Shown here piece after piece: positions 34,501 through 46,059 of a stretch of DNA of 64,000 bases. The notes beneath the pieces were generated by a model, which made no database searches, was not told the DNA's origin, and saw nothing but the letters and a program-made list of their open reading frames with translations. Source of the DNA: Cokeromyces recurvatus (lineage: Eukaryota; Mucoromycota; Mucoromycetes; Mucorales; Mucoraceae); NCBI RefSeq assembly GCF_025118155.1, contig NW_026251388.1:1453641-1517640 (forward strand), written 5' to 3'. The stretch's first letter is position 1, and each line of letters opens with the position of its first letter. Both the position numbers and the translations under genes were made by a program.

Positions 34501-37500
34501 TCATCGTAGGCGTTCTAAGCTTCATGTTTACGGTAAAACATCACCTGCAAGACAATGTAAAGTGTAGTATATATAAAATAGTTTATTCTATTTGATAAAA
34601 AAAAATAAGTCTAATATTACGTTATGTATTAGCATGTCTTTGTAGACTAGGTAAATGTATTGGGTTTAAAGAAGAGGCACTTCAATCTTTTGCTTTAAGA
34701 GCTGAAATTTATACCTTTGCACCTTATCATGAAATGTTAAATACACCACGTTACAAGTATAGTAAATATTATCCTTTTGAAGTCCCTAATGCCCTTTCAA
34801 CTGTTTTTGAAGAACGAACGTCAGGTATATAGATACAATAAAAATAGATAAACTCTATTTTCTTACAATGTCTATTATGTATAAAATAGGAAGTTATCAA
34901 TTATTGACAGATGGGCATCCATCATTAGTTATGGATAAATGTTCTGATTATTGGGATGGCAACTCGCTTCAGACTATGAGTGAAACAGTAAATAGGAGAT
35001 ATGTATACATATTACTTGAATACTTAAATTTAAGCCTTTTTTTTTTTCTTTATAGATGGAAAAAAAGATCAATGACTTTTTTCAAAATGCACTTGTCCAT
35101 GATATGCAATGTATTGCTTACGCTTATCGTCCTATAAATACTGTGAATGATGGACGAATCCCATTTTTAAATCCTTCTGATAATGAAGATGAAGATCCTG
35201 GATGTGCCTTTGTTGTTCTACCTTACAAACCTCCGAGTTCAGATAGCAGTAGCAGTAGCAGTAGTAGCAGTAGTAGTAGTAGTAGTAGCAGTAGTAGCGA
35301 GATGTCTGAATCTTCTACTGAATCATCTTTTACTGAGAAAATTCATGATAGTAGACAAGATATGGATGATGACAGAAAGGATAAAATGATAAACAAATCT
35401 CGTCGTTCTTCCAAATCCTCAAGTACTTCTACAAGTAGTAGTAGTAGTAGTTCTTCTGAAACTGGAACAAGTGATTATTCCTTTGAGGAAGATGAACCTG
35501 TTAATGAACAAGAAGAAGCTGCTTTTTATAAAGAAGTAGTTAAGGGGCAAATTTTTCTTGGTATGACAGCCATGTGTCATCAACCAAAGCAGGTAATGTA
35601 AAAAAAAAAAAAAAATGTGTCATTTAACATATATCTTTATATATGTATATATATATTTACTCTTTTTATATATGGTTGATATAGAATGTTGTTGATTTCA
35701 TTGAAGATTTAGGCCTAGCAGGAATACGATTTGTATATTTCTCACCTACCGCTGAAAGGGAATCTAAAGGTATATTATGATTGCTGTATACTCTATTTTT
35801 TTTTAATATATAAATTAAATACATATAAATATATATATATATATATTAGCTTTTGCTGAACGTCTTGGATTAGAGACAGACTGGAATAGCTGTATCTTAT
35901 TATCAAATCCTGATGATGAAAATTGTGGAAATGGATATCTTCAAACGCATGATATTAAAGCACAATTGCCTCGAGGTATAGATGAAATTCGACCCCATTT
36001 GGAAAATGTAGATGATATTCCTCTTCATGTTTCCTTATTTGCAGAATGTACGCCTCGAGCAATGAAAGAAATGATTCGTATCTTTCAAGAAAACGGTGAA
36101 GTTGTTTGTTCAATAGGAAATGCGTTGAATACAAAGAATACAGAGTCATTTGCTTTGGTAATAATTAATATATATCTATATCTATATATATTTATATACA
36201 CATATCTTATATATTATATAGTCTGATGTTAGTATTGCAATGGAACCTATGCATACACGTGCTCAAATTAAAGGTCGTCTATCAACAAATGATCGTCAAC
36301 CTCCTCTAGCAGTAGGGGCATCATTATGTAGTTTACCATGTGGATTGTTTATGCAATATGAGACAAGCTTGTATGCTGTGACTCAACTTATTCGTGATGC
36401 TAGAAGATTATTGAGTTGTGTTCGAATGGTAAGCTTAATTTTTTTTTATTTTTTTATTTTTCTGTAATTTACCGATATTTGCATTATTTATAGGGATTTT
36501 GCTTTTATGTTGCAGGCTGTATGTCTATTTCCTTAATCCTGCTTTTTAGCTTTTGTTTATTGTTACCACCTATTTTTACTGGTTATCAGATTTTATGGCT
36601 ACTTTGGATTATTTTACCTATACTCTCCATGTCTATGCTCTTTACACCACATGGAGATGGTATTATGCTTCTTATGCCAGGTAATATATATATATATATA
36701 TATCTATGCATATATGTATTATGTATACATAATAATATCATTTATTTATTTAGGCAAAAATATCGATCATCTTACTGATTTTTGGAGATTTATGTCCTAT
36801 TTTATCCTTCGTTTTATATTATTGATTGCTATGTCTATAGCTATTTATGCAATGTAAGAAGATTCCATTTAATTTACTATAGAGACTTTAACTCACATCT
36901 ATATAAAAGGACATTGATCTATTCGTTAGGTACGAGCACAAAGGATGTATTTGGCAAATTTGGATCAAAGGGATGGTACCATTGGACAGTTGAAGAGCAA
37001 TGGGCAGTTCTATATGCACAAAACTTTATGCTTGTCGCACTTGTTTGGTGTTTTGGTAAAATGAAAAAATATTCCCTTTTTTTTTATTATTATTATTATT
37101 AATGATGATAATGTTCTATTTTGTTAATATGTATTATTTAGCATGTATATCCCCTTCCTTCCTTCATCGAACTTCTTCAATTATTGAATTTATACCATTT
37201 AAGAATAGAATATGGATTGGCGCGTTCTTTTTAAGGTATGATAGTAAAGAGTTGAATGAATATACGATTACTGATTCCGTTTTATTAGTATTATTTTACA
37301 GTTTTGTTTCTGCGCTGTCTCTCTTGCACATGGACCTTTTGAGCTATCAAGAATACCATGGTTTGTCTATTTCTTGGGCTTTGTTTGGCCTATCGTTTTA
37401 ATTCCTGTACAAGAATTAGTAAAGATGCATGATAATAAAGAATTTACAAGATTCCAAAAGAGATCAAAACTAGAATTCAGTACAAAGGTAAGAGAGAGTG

Positions 37501-37580
37501 AAAATGTTTATCTCCTGTATACTAATTGTTTTTTTTTTTTATTTTTGCTAATATAGCTTGGTATGCATTCACCACTTTAA
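31507..37580 (+). CDS. TMEM94: TMEM94 homologue, P-type-ATPase-like ER membrane protein (1652 aa, 17 exons)
   Basis: Exons: 31507-32654, 32753-33969, 34026-34162, 34230-34360, 34423-34556, 34633-34824, 34890-35002, 35056-35592, 35685-35769, 35850-36157, 36222-36428, 36494-36680, 36754-36853, 36910-37055, 37142-37235, 37289-37487 and 37557-37580; the sum is 1653 codons. A long Ser/Glu-rich cytosolic N-terminus (~380 aa) is followed by paired TM helices and the actuator-like VVRDGVVRIFPVNLLVEGDI. The phosphorylation-loop equivalent is CLDREGTIAN (Asp827). Further blocks are CLKPLGLNFMLNTNC, GIDEIRPHLENVDDIPLHV, SDVSIAMEP and the C-terminal KLEFSTKLGMHSPL. These match animal TMEM94 in order to the last residues. 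Human TMEM94 is reported as an ER magnesium uptake protein. Exon 8 carries a poly-Ser insert. Confidence 0.93.
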
Positions 37581-37923
37581 TGAAAGATTACATAATAAAT
37601 ACTGTAAATTAAGTTAATGTTGTAGTAATAAATTAAATATACACATATAATATACACATTGAAAGGTCTTTATTTTATTTATTTATTTATGTATGTATAC
37701 AAAAAGTAATATGTATGGCTAATGTATATGATCCATGAAAAAGACACATGGTATCTTAGATATCAGTGCACGTTGTATATTGGCCATAATAATATATATT
37801 AATGTAATTAAATCAAAGTTATGGAAAGAGAAAACACTTTGTAATAATATGTTTATTTGTCACTCATCAATTTCAAAAAGAATAGAGGGTGCACTTAGTT
37901 TAGAATGTTATTAATTCTTTGTT

Positions 37924-37981
<58 letters not shown>

Positions 37982-38021
37982 CTTTTCTTTTGTATATACA
38001 TATATAATTAAGATAAAAAAA
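37581..38021. other. intergenic with long T tract
   Basis: Near 37934-37981 an almost pure T run (one C) sits ~40 bp upstream of the ABC ATPase ATG, a typical place for a poly(dT) promoter element. No gene seen. Confidence 0.55.
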
Positions 38022-38907
38022 ATGGTCATGTTTCAAGCACATCATATTTCTATGCAACTTCCTGATGGTAGATGGTTATTTAAGGATGTATCTTTTGATT
38101 TAGAAGAAGGAGAGACTTTAATTATACGTGGTCCAAGTGGTGTAGGGTAAATACTTGTTTTTTTTTTTTCGTACGACAATTGTTAAAATACAGTTTTATA
38201 GAAAAACAACATTATTAAAATGTATCGCAGAACTTATTCCTTATCAATCAGGCTATTCTACTTTATTCGATAAAGATGCTAGTGATTATACAATCCCAGT
38301 TTGGAGGTCTCGTGTCATGTATGTTCCTCAAAGACCCTCAGCTCATTCTGGTACCCCAATGGATTTTTTTAACATGGTGAAAAAATATAAAAGTCAAAAA
38401 CATAAAAAGACGGATGATCCTGTTAGTATAATTTGTCATTTTATCTACTTTTTTTTTTCTTTTATCCTATCTCATTCTTTCTATTCTATTTTAATATTAG
38501 GTTAGAATTGGAAGTGAATGGAATTTATCTCAAAGTCATTTTGAGGAAAAATGGAGTAATCTTTCTGGTGGTGAAATTCAAAGAGTAGCTTTGGCTATTG
38601 CACTAGCTTTGAATCCGGATGTTTTATTACTTGACGGTAAAACAATCATCAATATAATTATTTTATATTATTCAGTCTATTTACGTATTATATAGAACCT
38701 ACTTCTGCTTTGGATCCTGAATCAGTACAATTAGTTGAAAAAACATTAAAGTCAAGGACTTGCATTTGGATTTCTCATGATCCTGGACAACAAAAGAGAG
38801 TAGCAACTAATATTCTTACACTTTCTAGATCTCAGTTCTCTACTCCAACTGAATCAAGTATTAATGATGATCGTAGTAGTCAAACAACTATTCAAATGAA
38901 TTCATAA
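38022..38907 (+). CDS. stand-alone ABC-type ATPase subunit (230 aa, 4 exons)
   Basis: Exons 38022-38146, 38202-38421, 38501-38636 and 38696-38907. One complete nucleotide-binding domain: Walker A GPSGVGKTT (37-45, rebuilt across intron 1), Q-loop YVPQRP, signature LSGGE, Walker B VLLLDEPTSALD (rebuilt across intron 3) and H-loop WISHD. There is no membrane domain and no partner permease nearby. Size and sequence type are like bacterial FetA/YbbL and plant STAR1/ALS1-partner ATPases, which work with a separate small membrane subunit in metal tolerance or nucleotide-sugar export. The C-terminal 35 residues are Ser/Thr-rich. The substrate is unknown. Confidence 0.88.
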
Positions 38908-38964
38908 TGTTTTTTTTTTTTCCTTTTTTTTTTTTCTATTATTAGTTTTCTTTTCTTTCCTTTT

Positions 38965-39841
38965 TTATTTTTGTGTTGGTTTTAACATATACATTCTAAC
39001 GGCAAATAAACCTGAGGGAAGGCCTTGTTGAAGTTCTTCTTTAATTAAAGTTAAGCCTGCTTTAGTAAATAATGTTTTCAGGTCGTTGTTAGTTCTTGTA
39101 ACACTGCTGTCTTCATCATCTACAATAGCCTCCACTTTTGCATTATTTTCTTTTACACCAATTAGACCATTAGGTTTTAAACCTCGGACACAACGCTTAA
39201 AGAATTCAACAAAGTGATCTAACACAGAAGGTATTAGCGATTCCATAACAATAGATTAAATTAAACAAATCAACAATTTACCATCTGTCAAATGACCGAG
39301 TACCCATTGACACCAGATCAAATCATATTTGCCCTCTTCTGGTGTAAAATCTTGAAGACCCTGACAAAAGATATTACCGATTTTATTTTCTTCAATTTCT
39401 TTAGCTAAATAACTCGATTTAGCCTGTTCTACAAACGAGGGAGCTTGTTCAACAAGATCGACTTTTTCAAATGGTACATTTAATAAAAAATTCTTGGTAA
39501 CCCGGCCAATGCCTGCACCACAATCACATGCATATTTTTCTCCGTTCATGACAGGCTCCTTAATTACAGTATTATTGACTCCCTTTTTACCATAGACATA
39601 TTCATGAATAAAATCAAGCGAGCCTTTTACATCGACAGGGTCAATGACGGCGAAGCCGCCTAACATGCCATCGATGGTGGGTGTTACGCCGTTCCAGTAC
39701 TTTTGAGCATCTGTGTACCATTCAGGCTTATCCATACGTTCTTTATAATCTTCCTAATTATATAAATAAGAATATAAATATGTTGATTTATATAAATACA
39801 TGTATTTTAAGAAAAGAAAAAGACATTACAGAAATTGACAT
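38965..39841 (-). CDS. TAE1: alpha-N-terminal protein methyltransferase, NTMT1/Tae1 family (245 aa, 3 exons)
   Basis: Exons on the minus strand: 39841-39830 (12 nt, MSIS), 39753-39282 and 39218-38965. Signature blocks: WYTDAQKYWNGVTPTIDGMLGG, the SAM site DCGAGIGRVT (81-90), DLVEQAPSFVEQAK, and after intron 2 VLGHLTDDHFVEFF with KPNGLIGVKEN. Family enzymes methylate the alpha-amino group of X-Pro-Lys N-termini after Met removal, for example on ribosomal proteins in yeast and RCC1/CENP-A in animals. The Asp that follows GHLT and the Asn of the IKEN-type loop are present. The 12-nt first exon is inferred from an in-frame ATG and donor; otherwise translation would begin at the ATG at 39735. Confidence 0.93.
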
Positions 39842-39995
39842 GATTGATATAAAAAAAAAAAAATACTTTTGCAGAAAAAAAAAATAAAATAAAATAAAAA
39901 TAAAGGTTAAATATTATAATGATATTCCTGATTGGTTGATATAACATTTAAAATAGCATTTTATTTCATTTCTTTTCCCTTCAAGATATATTAAA
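39842..39995. promoter_or_regulatory. compact bidirectional promoter between NTMT1 and BRCC36
   Basis: Only 154 bp separate the two divergent start codons. The sequence is an A-rich stretch (39850-39905) followed by T-rich DNA toward BRCC36. Both genes probably share this nucleosome-poor region. Confidence 0.6.
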
Positions 39996-41480
39996 ATGTT
40001 GAATCAAGTCATTGTTCCTGCTAATATATTCCACTTGATTCTATCCCATGCTTATTCAACTGAAAATGTAAGACTGCAATAATCTTTATTTTATTTCTTT
40101 TTATTTTATTATTATTATTATTTCTTTTCTTCTTCTTGTGTATGTGCCTATATTCATTTCAATAACAATCATTTATAGGAGGAGATTATTGGCATGTTAA
40201 TTGGTCATTGGGAGGTAAATGGTTATATTAAAAAAGAGCTGAAAAGTTGGAATATAAAATTAAAATAAATAATATAAAGACAATAACTAGTAATAACCCA
40301 TATATTGGAACCAAGTCAGTTGCTCGTGTGAAATATATCTCATATTTGACTCGGTCGGATAAACGTAAAGATAGAGTAGAGATAGCACCTGAAAATCTAC
40401 ATTTAGCAGCATTACAAGCAGAAGTAAGTATACAGACTTGATATCCAAGATATGAGAAAAAAAAAATAGATATTTATTTGATTCATATCAATTCAGGAGT
40501 TTGGGAAGCAAATAGGTACACCAATGATGGTCATTGGTTGGGTAAAGCTAGACAATACTCTTTATCCAATTGTATTATTATTATTCTTATTTCTAATATA
40601 ACCTTTTACAAAGTATCATAGTCATCCGCATATAACAGTATTTCCCTCCCATGTTGGTAAAGTAACGATATTAAAGAAGTCTTAAAAGCTTTGACCTGAA
40701 CCTTTTTTTTATATATATATATCATATCCTCCTCTCTAGACATTAAGACACAATTATCACAACAACTAATGGATGATAGATTCTTTGGTATTATTGTATC
40801 CTGCTTTGATTCAAATAATGAAAACGTAAAAACAAAAAAAAAAAATTACACAGCAAAATAATAGATGTGTATAAGAAGATTCCTTTAATTTTTTTTTTTT
40901 TTTTTTTTTTATATAGACTGAAAAGATTCAAATTACTTGCTTTCAATCAATATTGGATCAGGAAACAAATACAGCAATAAAAGTAAATGTACCATTAATT
41001 ATTGAACCTTCAACGGTAACAAAAGAGTATGATCCTACTAGTGTTATTCAAGAATTACATTTGAAATTATCAGAGCATATGTATGAAGAACAAAAAAGAG
41101 AATATATTCTATCAAATAACTGTGTCCAATATGATTTAAGAAAGATGAATAAATCAGATAAAGACGATAGTTTACCTGATATGATGACTCAATTATATAA
41201 TACAAGTATTTATGGTCAATTTATTACAAGTTTAATAGATAATATGATTATTCCTACAACTCATATATTAGACTTAAAGTCAATAGAATTAGATAAAGAG
41301 GTATATAGATTATAACAGAAAGATGGAAGGCCTATTTACATATTTGTATATATTTAGATTGAAGAATTAGAGAAATATAAAAGACACTTATTGTCGTCAA
41401 ATTCTAATACTACAGCATTGTCTATACCAAATAATAATACGAAATCACGTTCTATTGAAGACTATTTAATTCAATTATAA
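39996..41480 (+). CDS. BRCC3: BRCC36-type Lys63 deubiquitinase, MPN+/JAMM (310 aa, 8 exons)
   Basis: Exons 39996-40067, 40179-40214, 40280-40423, 40497-40541, 40614-40656, 40740-40825, 40917-41300 and 41358-41480, all in phase. The MPN+ core is intact: Glu25/26 in STENEEIIGMLIG and YLTRSDKRKDRVEI. The zinc motif YHSHPHITVFPSHVD (His101, His103, Asp114) is split by an intron just before it. DDRFFGIIVSCF and ITCFQSI follow. A C-terminal coiled region (YKRHLLSSNS) pairs with KIAA0157/ABRO-type partners in animals. BRCC36 cleaves K63-linked ubiquitin in the BRISC and BRCA1-A complexes. The acceptor of exon 3 could also be 40315. No partner gene is visible. Confidence 0.94.
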
Positions 41481-41538
41481 TATATCATTTTTTTTTTTAA
41501 AAAAAATCATTCTCTTTCTCCTTTCTCTTTCATTTATT

Positions 41539-44395
41539 ATGAACTTCTTAGTTGAACAAGATGAAATACATAATAAATATCTTAAAATTGCATGGAAAGT
41601 ATTCCTTTGCTTTTTCTTTTTTTTTTAGACTCTATTGTGAGTAAGTAATAACAAGTAGAATAGGAATGCAGCTACTGTAGGATTACATCCTACTAGAATT
41701 AAAAGAAGAATAAATCGTAATACAATCTTATCTTTTGACATACCTAAATCATGGTAAAATCAAAAATTATATACACATATAAATATATCATTTAATACAT
41801 AATTATCATATCAAGCAATTTAATTGATTATGAATATCAACAACCAATGTTACTTCAAACAAAAGCTTGTCTATTATATGGTATATCGAAAATTATGAGA
41901 CAAAAGACCTGTATATTATATGGTATATCTATTTTTTATTATAACCTTTATACATTGATATCAATTCATTTTATCTTAAAAAGAGGATTCTGTTCTTTTA
42001 TGTAATAAATTAAAATTTGGCTTAACTGACCCATTAAAGACTGCTAACATCGATATGGAAAAGCCTATAGCAAAGTATATATATAAAAAAAATTAGTTAT
42101 CATGTTATTTTTTTTATTGTATATGTTTGTTTACTATTCTCTTCTTAATAGTTTAAATACTTTAACGTTATTACAGCAAAATGATGATTTAATAGAATTT
42201 CAAACATCAAAGGATGCCCCTTTATTTTCAAACTTAGTATGATATGTATATATATATGACTGTCTATTAGATGATTTTAATAATATATATATTATATAGT
42301 TTGCTGACAATAGAACTCGATTAAGTGAAAGAGATAAAGGCTTAAATGAAATTGATGAAAGCATTTGCTCTATCCTTAAATTCATGAGTCATAGTTCCTC
42401 GTTTAATTTACCTACTATAGATTCTCAACAAGGAGTATATTATAATTACCAATGTCTTTCTTTACAACAACAGAATCCGTCACATATGCTCGAAACAACT
42501 GCTTCACATTTTGAGCAAGAATCTAACCTTCAAGAAAATAATATATTATTTGATAATGATCTAATTGAGACTGGAGTGTAAAAGAGAAAGAGAGAGAGAG
42601 AGAGAGAAAAGTGGAGGGGAAATATAAGATTTTGACCTTTTTTTTTTATTTTATTTTATTTTTATTATTATTACAGAGATGATGATCAACATCAAGACTT
42701 TACAATAGACGAAGATAGATTGTTAAATTTTAAAAAAAACGAGGATAGTTCAGTATTTGATTTACCTTATCATTCAGATATAAATACTACATCAAAAGTT
42801 TATTATCCCTCTGTAAAAATTGTTCTATATATAAATGACATATTTATTTATTTTTTTTTGGTTCTAGGCAAATTCATATTCACCATTTACAACTAGTATT
42901 AAAGCATCTTCTAGTGGTCGTATTAGTATTGGGAATCATCCTGTCAGTAGTGGGAATAGTCATCCTCCATCACTTATACTGGAAGAAGGAAGTCTTGATT
43001 CCCCATCTACTGAGATGTATCCAGATATTGTACCTGATGATTCATCCATTGCTGTTTCTGAAATATCATCTACGGTACATCATCCAAGATGCGTACGACG
43101 TATGATGATGAATACGGCAGAAGATACTATCCTGCCTTTTAGTCATTATTATCAAACTGGGAAAGTGATAAGAAAGAATGAAAATCTACAAATAATGTCC
43201 AAGAAGGAAAGTATAGATGAAATTCGAGATAGCCTTCGACTACCTTCTATGAGATTGATTACATCGGATCAAGTAGAAGCAACAAATAGAGAAGGGGCCC
43301 TTCTTATTCATGGAGAATATGCATTCTTTCAAAATAAAAATAAATACTTTTATTTCAATCAACAACAGCGTCATCAGGTAAATCAATATATTATATCCCT
43401 ATTCTTTCATTAGTACCTCTCTCTCTCTTTTAGTAACTGTTTTTATTGTTATTATAAAAGTATCACAGCTCTACAGAATTCGCTAAAAGTGTTGAAAAGT
43501 CAAGAAGATTTGATCGTCGTCGTAATACAAGTGGATCCTCTTCTTCTGTCTCTGGAGGGTTTATGAATACAAATAATAATACGAATGGAAATATATCAAT
43601 ACGTTCTTCTTCTGGTATATATAAATATATAGAGAGCGCTTTTAATTACTACTCTTCAAAAAAGTTTTAACTAGTTCTTCTATCAGTAGATATTCCAACT
43701 CCTGAAATGAATAATCTTGATCTTGGTGGAGATAATCATAGTGATCATATGTAATTTAATTAAATACAACATTTGGGTTTTAGGTACCCGGAAAGAATCA
43801 CGTTTATCAATACATATATGTATATTTTTTTTTATAATATAGACCACAAAATAATGCTCATTGGCCATTTAATAATCAATTTGATGGTGGCTATGACTTT
43901 GATGATAATAATGTCGATTATGGATATCTTAATTTTGGTAATAATAATGATATTAATATTTATAAAAAAAAAAAAAAGTTAAAATATCTTGTAACATTTG
44001 ACTATTTATATCATAGATCAGGCATTTCATATTGAAAATCAAGAAGTTATAGAAGATTACAATCATGAAGGAGGAGCTAAAGAGTTTTTAATGTAAAGCA
44101 CACATAGTTTTTTAAATGGCATGACATAGAACTTTTCTTTCTTTATATATATATATAGTGAATTACGAACAAACTATTCGAGTCAAGATACAATTCGTTT
44201 AGATGAAATCTTTAAATCAAGGAATCGAATCCAAATATCGCAAATTTTCTATTATATTTTAGGTAACAATAAAAAAAAAAAAGGAGGCACTTTGTTAAGA
44301 ATGTCTATTAATAATTTTATATAGTTTTGGCGTCAAAAAGCCAAATATATTTATGTCAAAAAGAACCTTATGACTCCATTGATATAAAGCTTTAA
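41539..44395 (+). CDS. REC8: Rec8/Rad21-family kleisin cohesin subunit (641 aa, 14 exons)
   Basis: Exons: 41539-41598, 41659-41753, 41816-41922, 41984-42074, 42152-42236, 42300-42577, 42677-42812, 42868-43377, 43461-43614, 43687-43750, 43843-43937, 44017-44092, 44159-44262 and 44325-44395. The N-terminal domain reads INRNTILSFDIPKSW, then QTKACLLYGISKIMRQKTCILY, the kleisin N pattern that binds SMC3. The last exons give ISQIFYYILVLASKSQIYLCQ and KEPYDSIDI, the Rad21/Rec8 winged-helix C-terminus that binds SMC1. The middle (~450 aa) is disordered, Ser/Asn-rich and the site where separase (ExxR) would cut. Divergence from mitotic Rad21 favours Rec8, but the paralogue choice is not certain. The exon 2 acceptor is the weakest junction. 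Confidence 0.82.
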
Positions 44396-44455
44396 ATTCA
44401 ATCTTTTAATATTTTGCACATTAAATAATGAAATTAGTATTATAAACTGTTTAAT

Positions 44456-44502
<47 letters not shown>

Positions 44503-44741
44503 TCATCTTGATATAATAGGCACTACAATTTTCTAGTATGTGCAAATAAGGAAAAAAAGAATAAAATTTGACAACTACAAATTAAAGTTTTATTTTTCTT
44601 ATCCTTATTTTAGGTAGGTAAAAATAAAACTGATATTTATATAATGAGATTGATAGTATAGATAGATACATGCATGCATGTATAGATATGATAATAATAA
44701 TAATAAGTTTAAAGTTTTTATTATACAACATGTATATTATT
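44396..44741. other. convergent intergenic spacer, T30 tract
   Basis: Between the kleisin (+) and the zinc-finger gene (-). T run at 44461-44490, no gene seen. Confidence 0.6.
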
Positions 44742-45524
44742 TTACAAATTACGGTATCGCTTATGACCAGTTTGGACCATAATTTGTACGATGGGGCTTG
44801 ATCTACAAGTATCTTCCATACGTAAATGACGTTTAAGTGCATCAGTTCGAGCAAACAGTTTGTTACAACTTAAACATGAGTAAGGTTTTAGTCCAGTATG
44901 AACTCTGATATGACGCTGAAGGTCATATTTTCGAGCAAATGTAATTGGGCAAAAGCAACACTTGAACGGCTTTTCCTTTGTATTCGATTTTTTCTCCTGT
45001 CGTCGTTTTGTACGACGATTGCGCGAGATGGACATGGTGGACGATTTATTAGGTTTCTCTGTACGACTACAGTCATTCTGACTTGTGATGATAGCTTTAG
45101 TAGATGAAAAGAGAGTATGACTATCTACAAGATCTGGCAAAAGGGATTCATTAGCAGAATAACCATGGGTAGAAGTAAGGGCTTCAGATAAAAGTGGAAA
45201 AGACGAGCAGCAACTACAAGGAGACGAGAATGAATCGATGTCTGTCCAATAATCAAATATAGGCTTCCTACAATCAGGAACAAAAGAAAGGCATGAACTA
45301 TCCTTATTATCTGCATGTTGATACATAGTATCATTCATAAAAAAGTTCATTGAAGGATAGAAACTTGATGTTAGTAGAAATTGATCCTTTTGTTTTTGCG
45401 TTGACATTTCAAATATATGCTTTTGTTGCGGCTGTATTGGGAGAATAGTATAATTTTGTAAAGAATTATCGAAAAGAACCGTATTACTAGAGTCAGAATA
45501 ATAATGGTTTTGATAATAAGACAT
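44742..45524 (-). CDS. C2H2-type zinc-finger transcription factor (260 aa)
   Basis: Single exon. Residues 1-160 are Ser/Tyr/Gln-rich with no domain. A basic RNRRTKRRQEKK stretch (169-179), a likely nuclear signal, precedes two fingers: KPFKCCFCPITFARKYDLQRHIRVH (C189, C192, H205, H209) with a TGLKPY linker, then YSCLSCNKLFARTDALKRHL ending MEDTC (C217, C220, H233, C240). The second finger has Cys as last ligand at wider spacing. Finger order near the C-terminus and the FARTDALKRH helix are common in fungal stress or nutrient regulators. I do not assign an orthologue. Confidence 0.85.
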   Translation of the reverse strand: MSYYQNHYYSDSSNTVLFDNSLQNYTILPIQPQQKHIFEMSTQKQKDQFLLTSSFYPSMNFFMNDTMYQHADNKDSSCLSFVPDCRKPIFDYWTDIDSFSSPCSCCSSFPLLSEALTSTHGYSANESLLPDLVDSHTLFSSTKAIITSQNDCSRTEKPNKSSTMSISRNRRTKRRQEKKSNTKEKPFKCCFCPITFARKYDLQRHIRVHTGLKPYSCLSCNKLFARTDALKRHLRMEDTCRSSPIVQIMVQTGHKRYRNL

Positions 45525-46014
45525 CTTTTTTTTTTATAAAGTAAACAAAATAAACTACAATAAAATCTATATACAATTATATTTATTAGCTTTTATAAGC
45601 AAAATTTACAGTGAACGAAAAAAAAAAGGGGTTTTGTCAATAAATTAGAATAGTAAAGAATAAACAGAAAATAATAGAAAGTTAAAGAAAAATAATAATA
45701 AAAGAAAACAAAAATAAGGAGAAGTATGAAGCCTATATAATTTAATGTTTCTTTATATACATGGCGTTGTACTGATTTGTATAGCAGTAGAAAATCAAAA
45801 AAAATGGTATATTTACAAGATGATAACTATATTTACTGTTTTACAAACTTCTTTGAGTATCAGATCTCTTAAATTATAATGTTTACTCCTTAATAGCAAC
45901 TTTATACACAATGAAAATAATAAGTTCATGTTATTAGGAGTATATTTGTTGATTATTATGTCATTATTGTAGATAATTTCATCATATAGTATTTGTAAAT
46001 CGTACTATATCATA

Positions 46015-46059
<45 letters not shown>

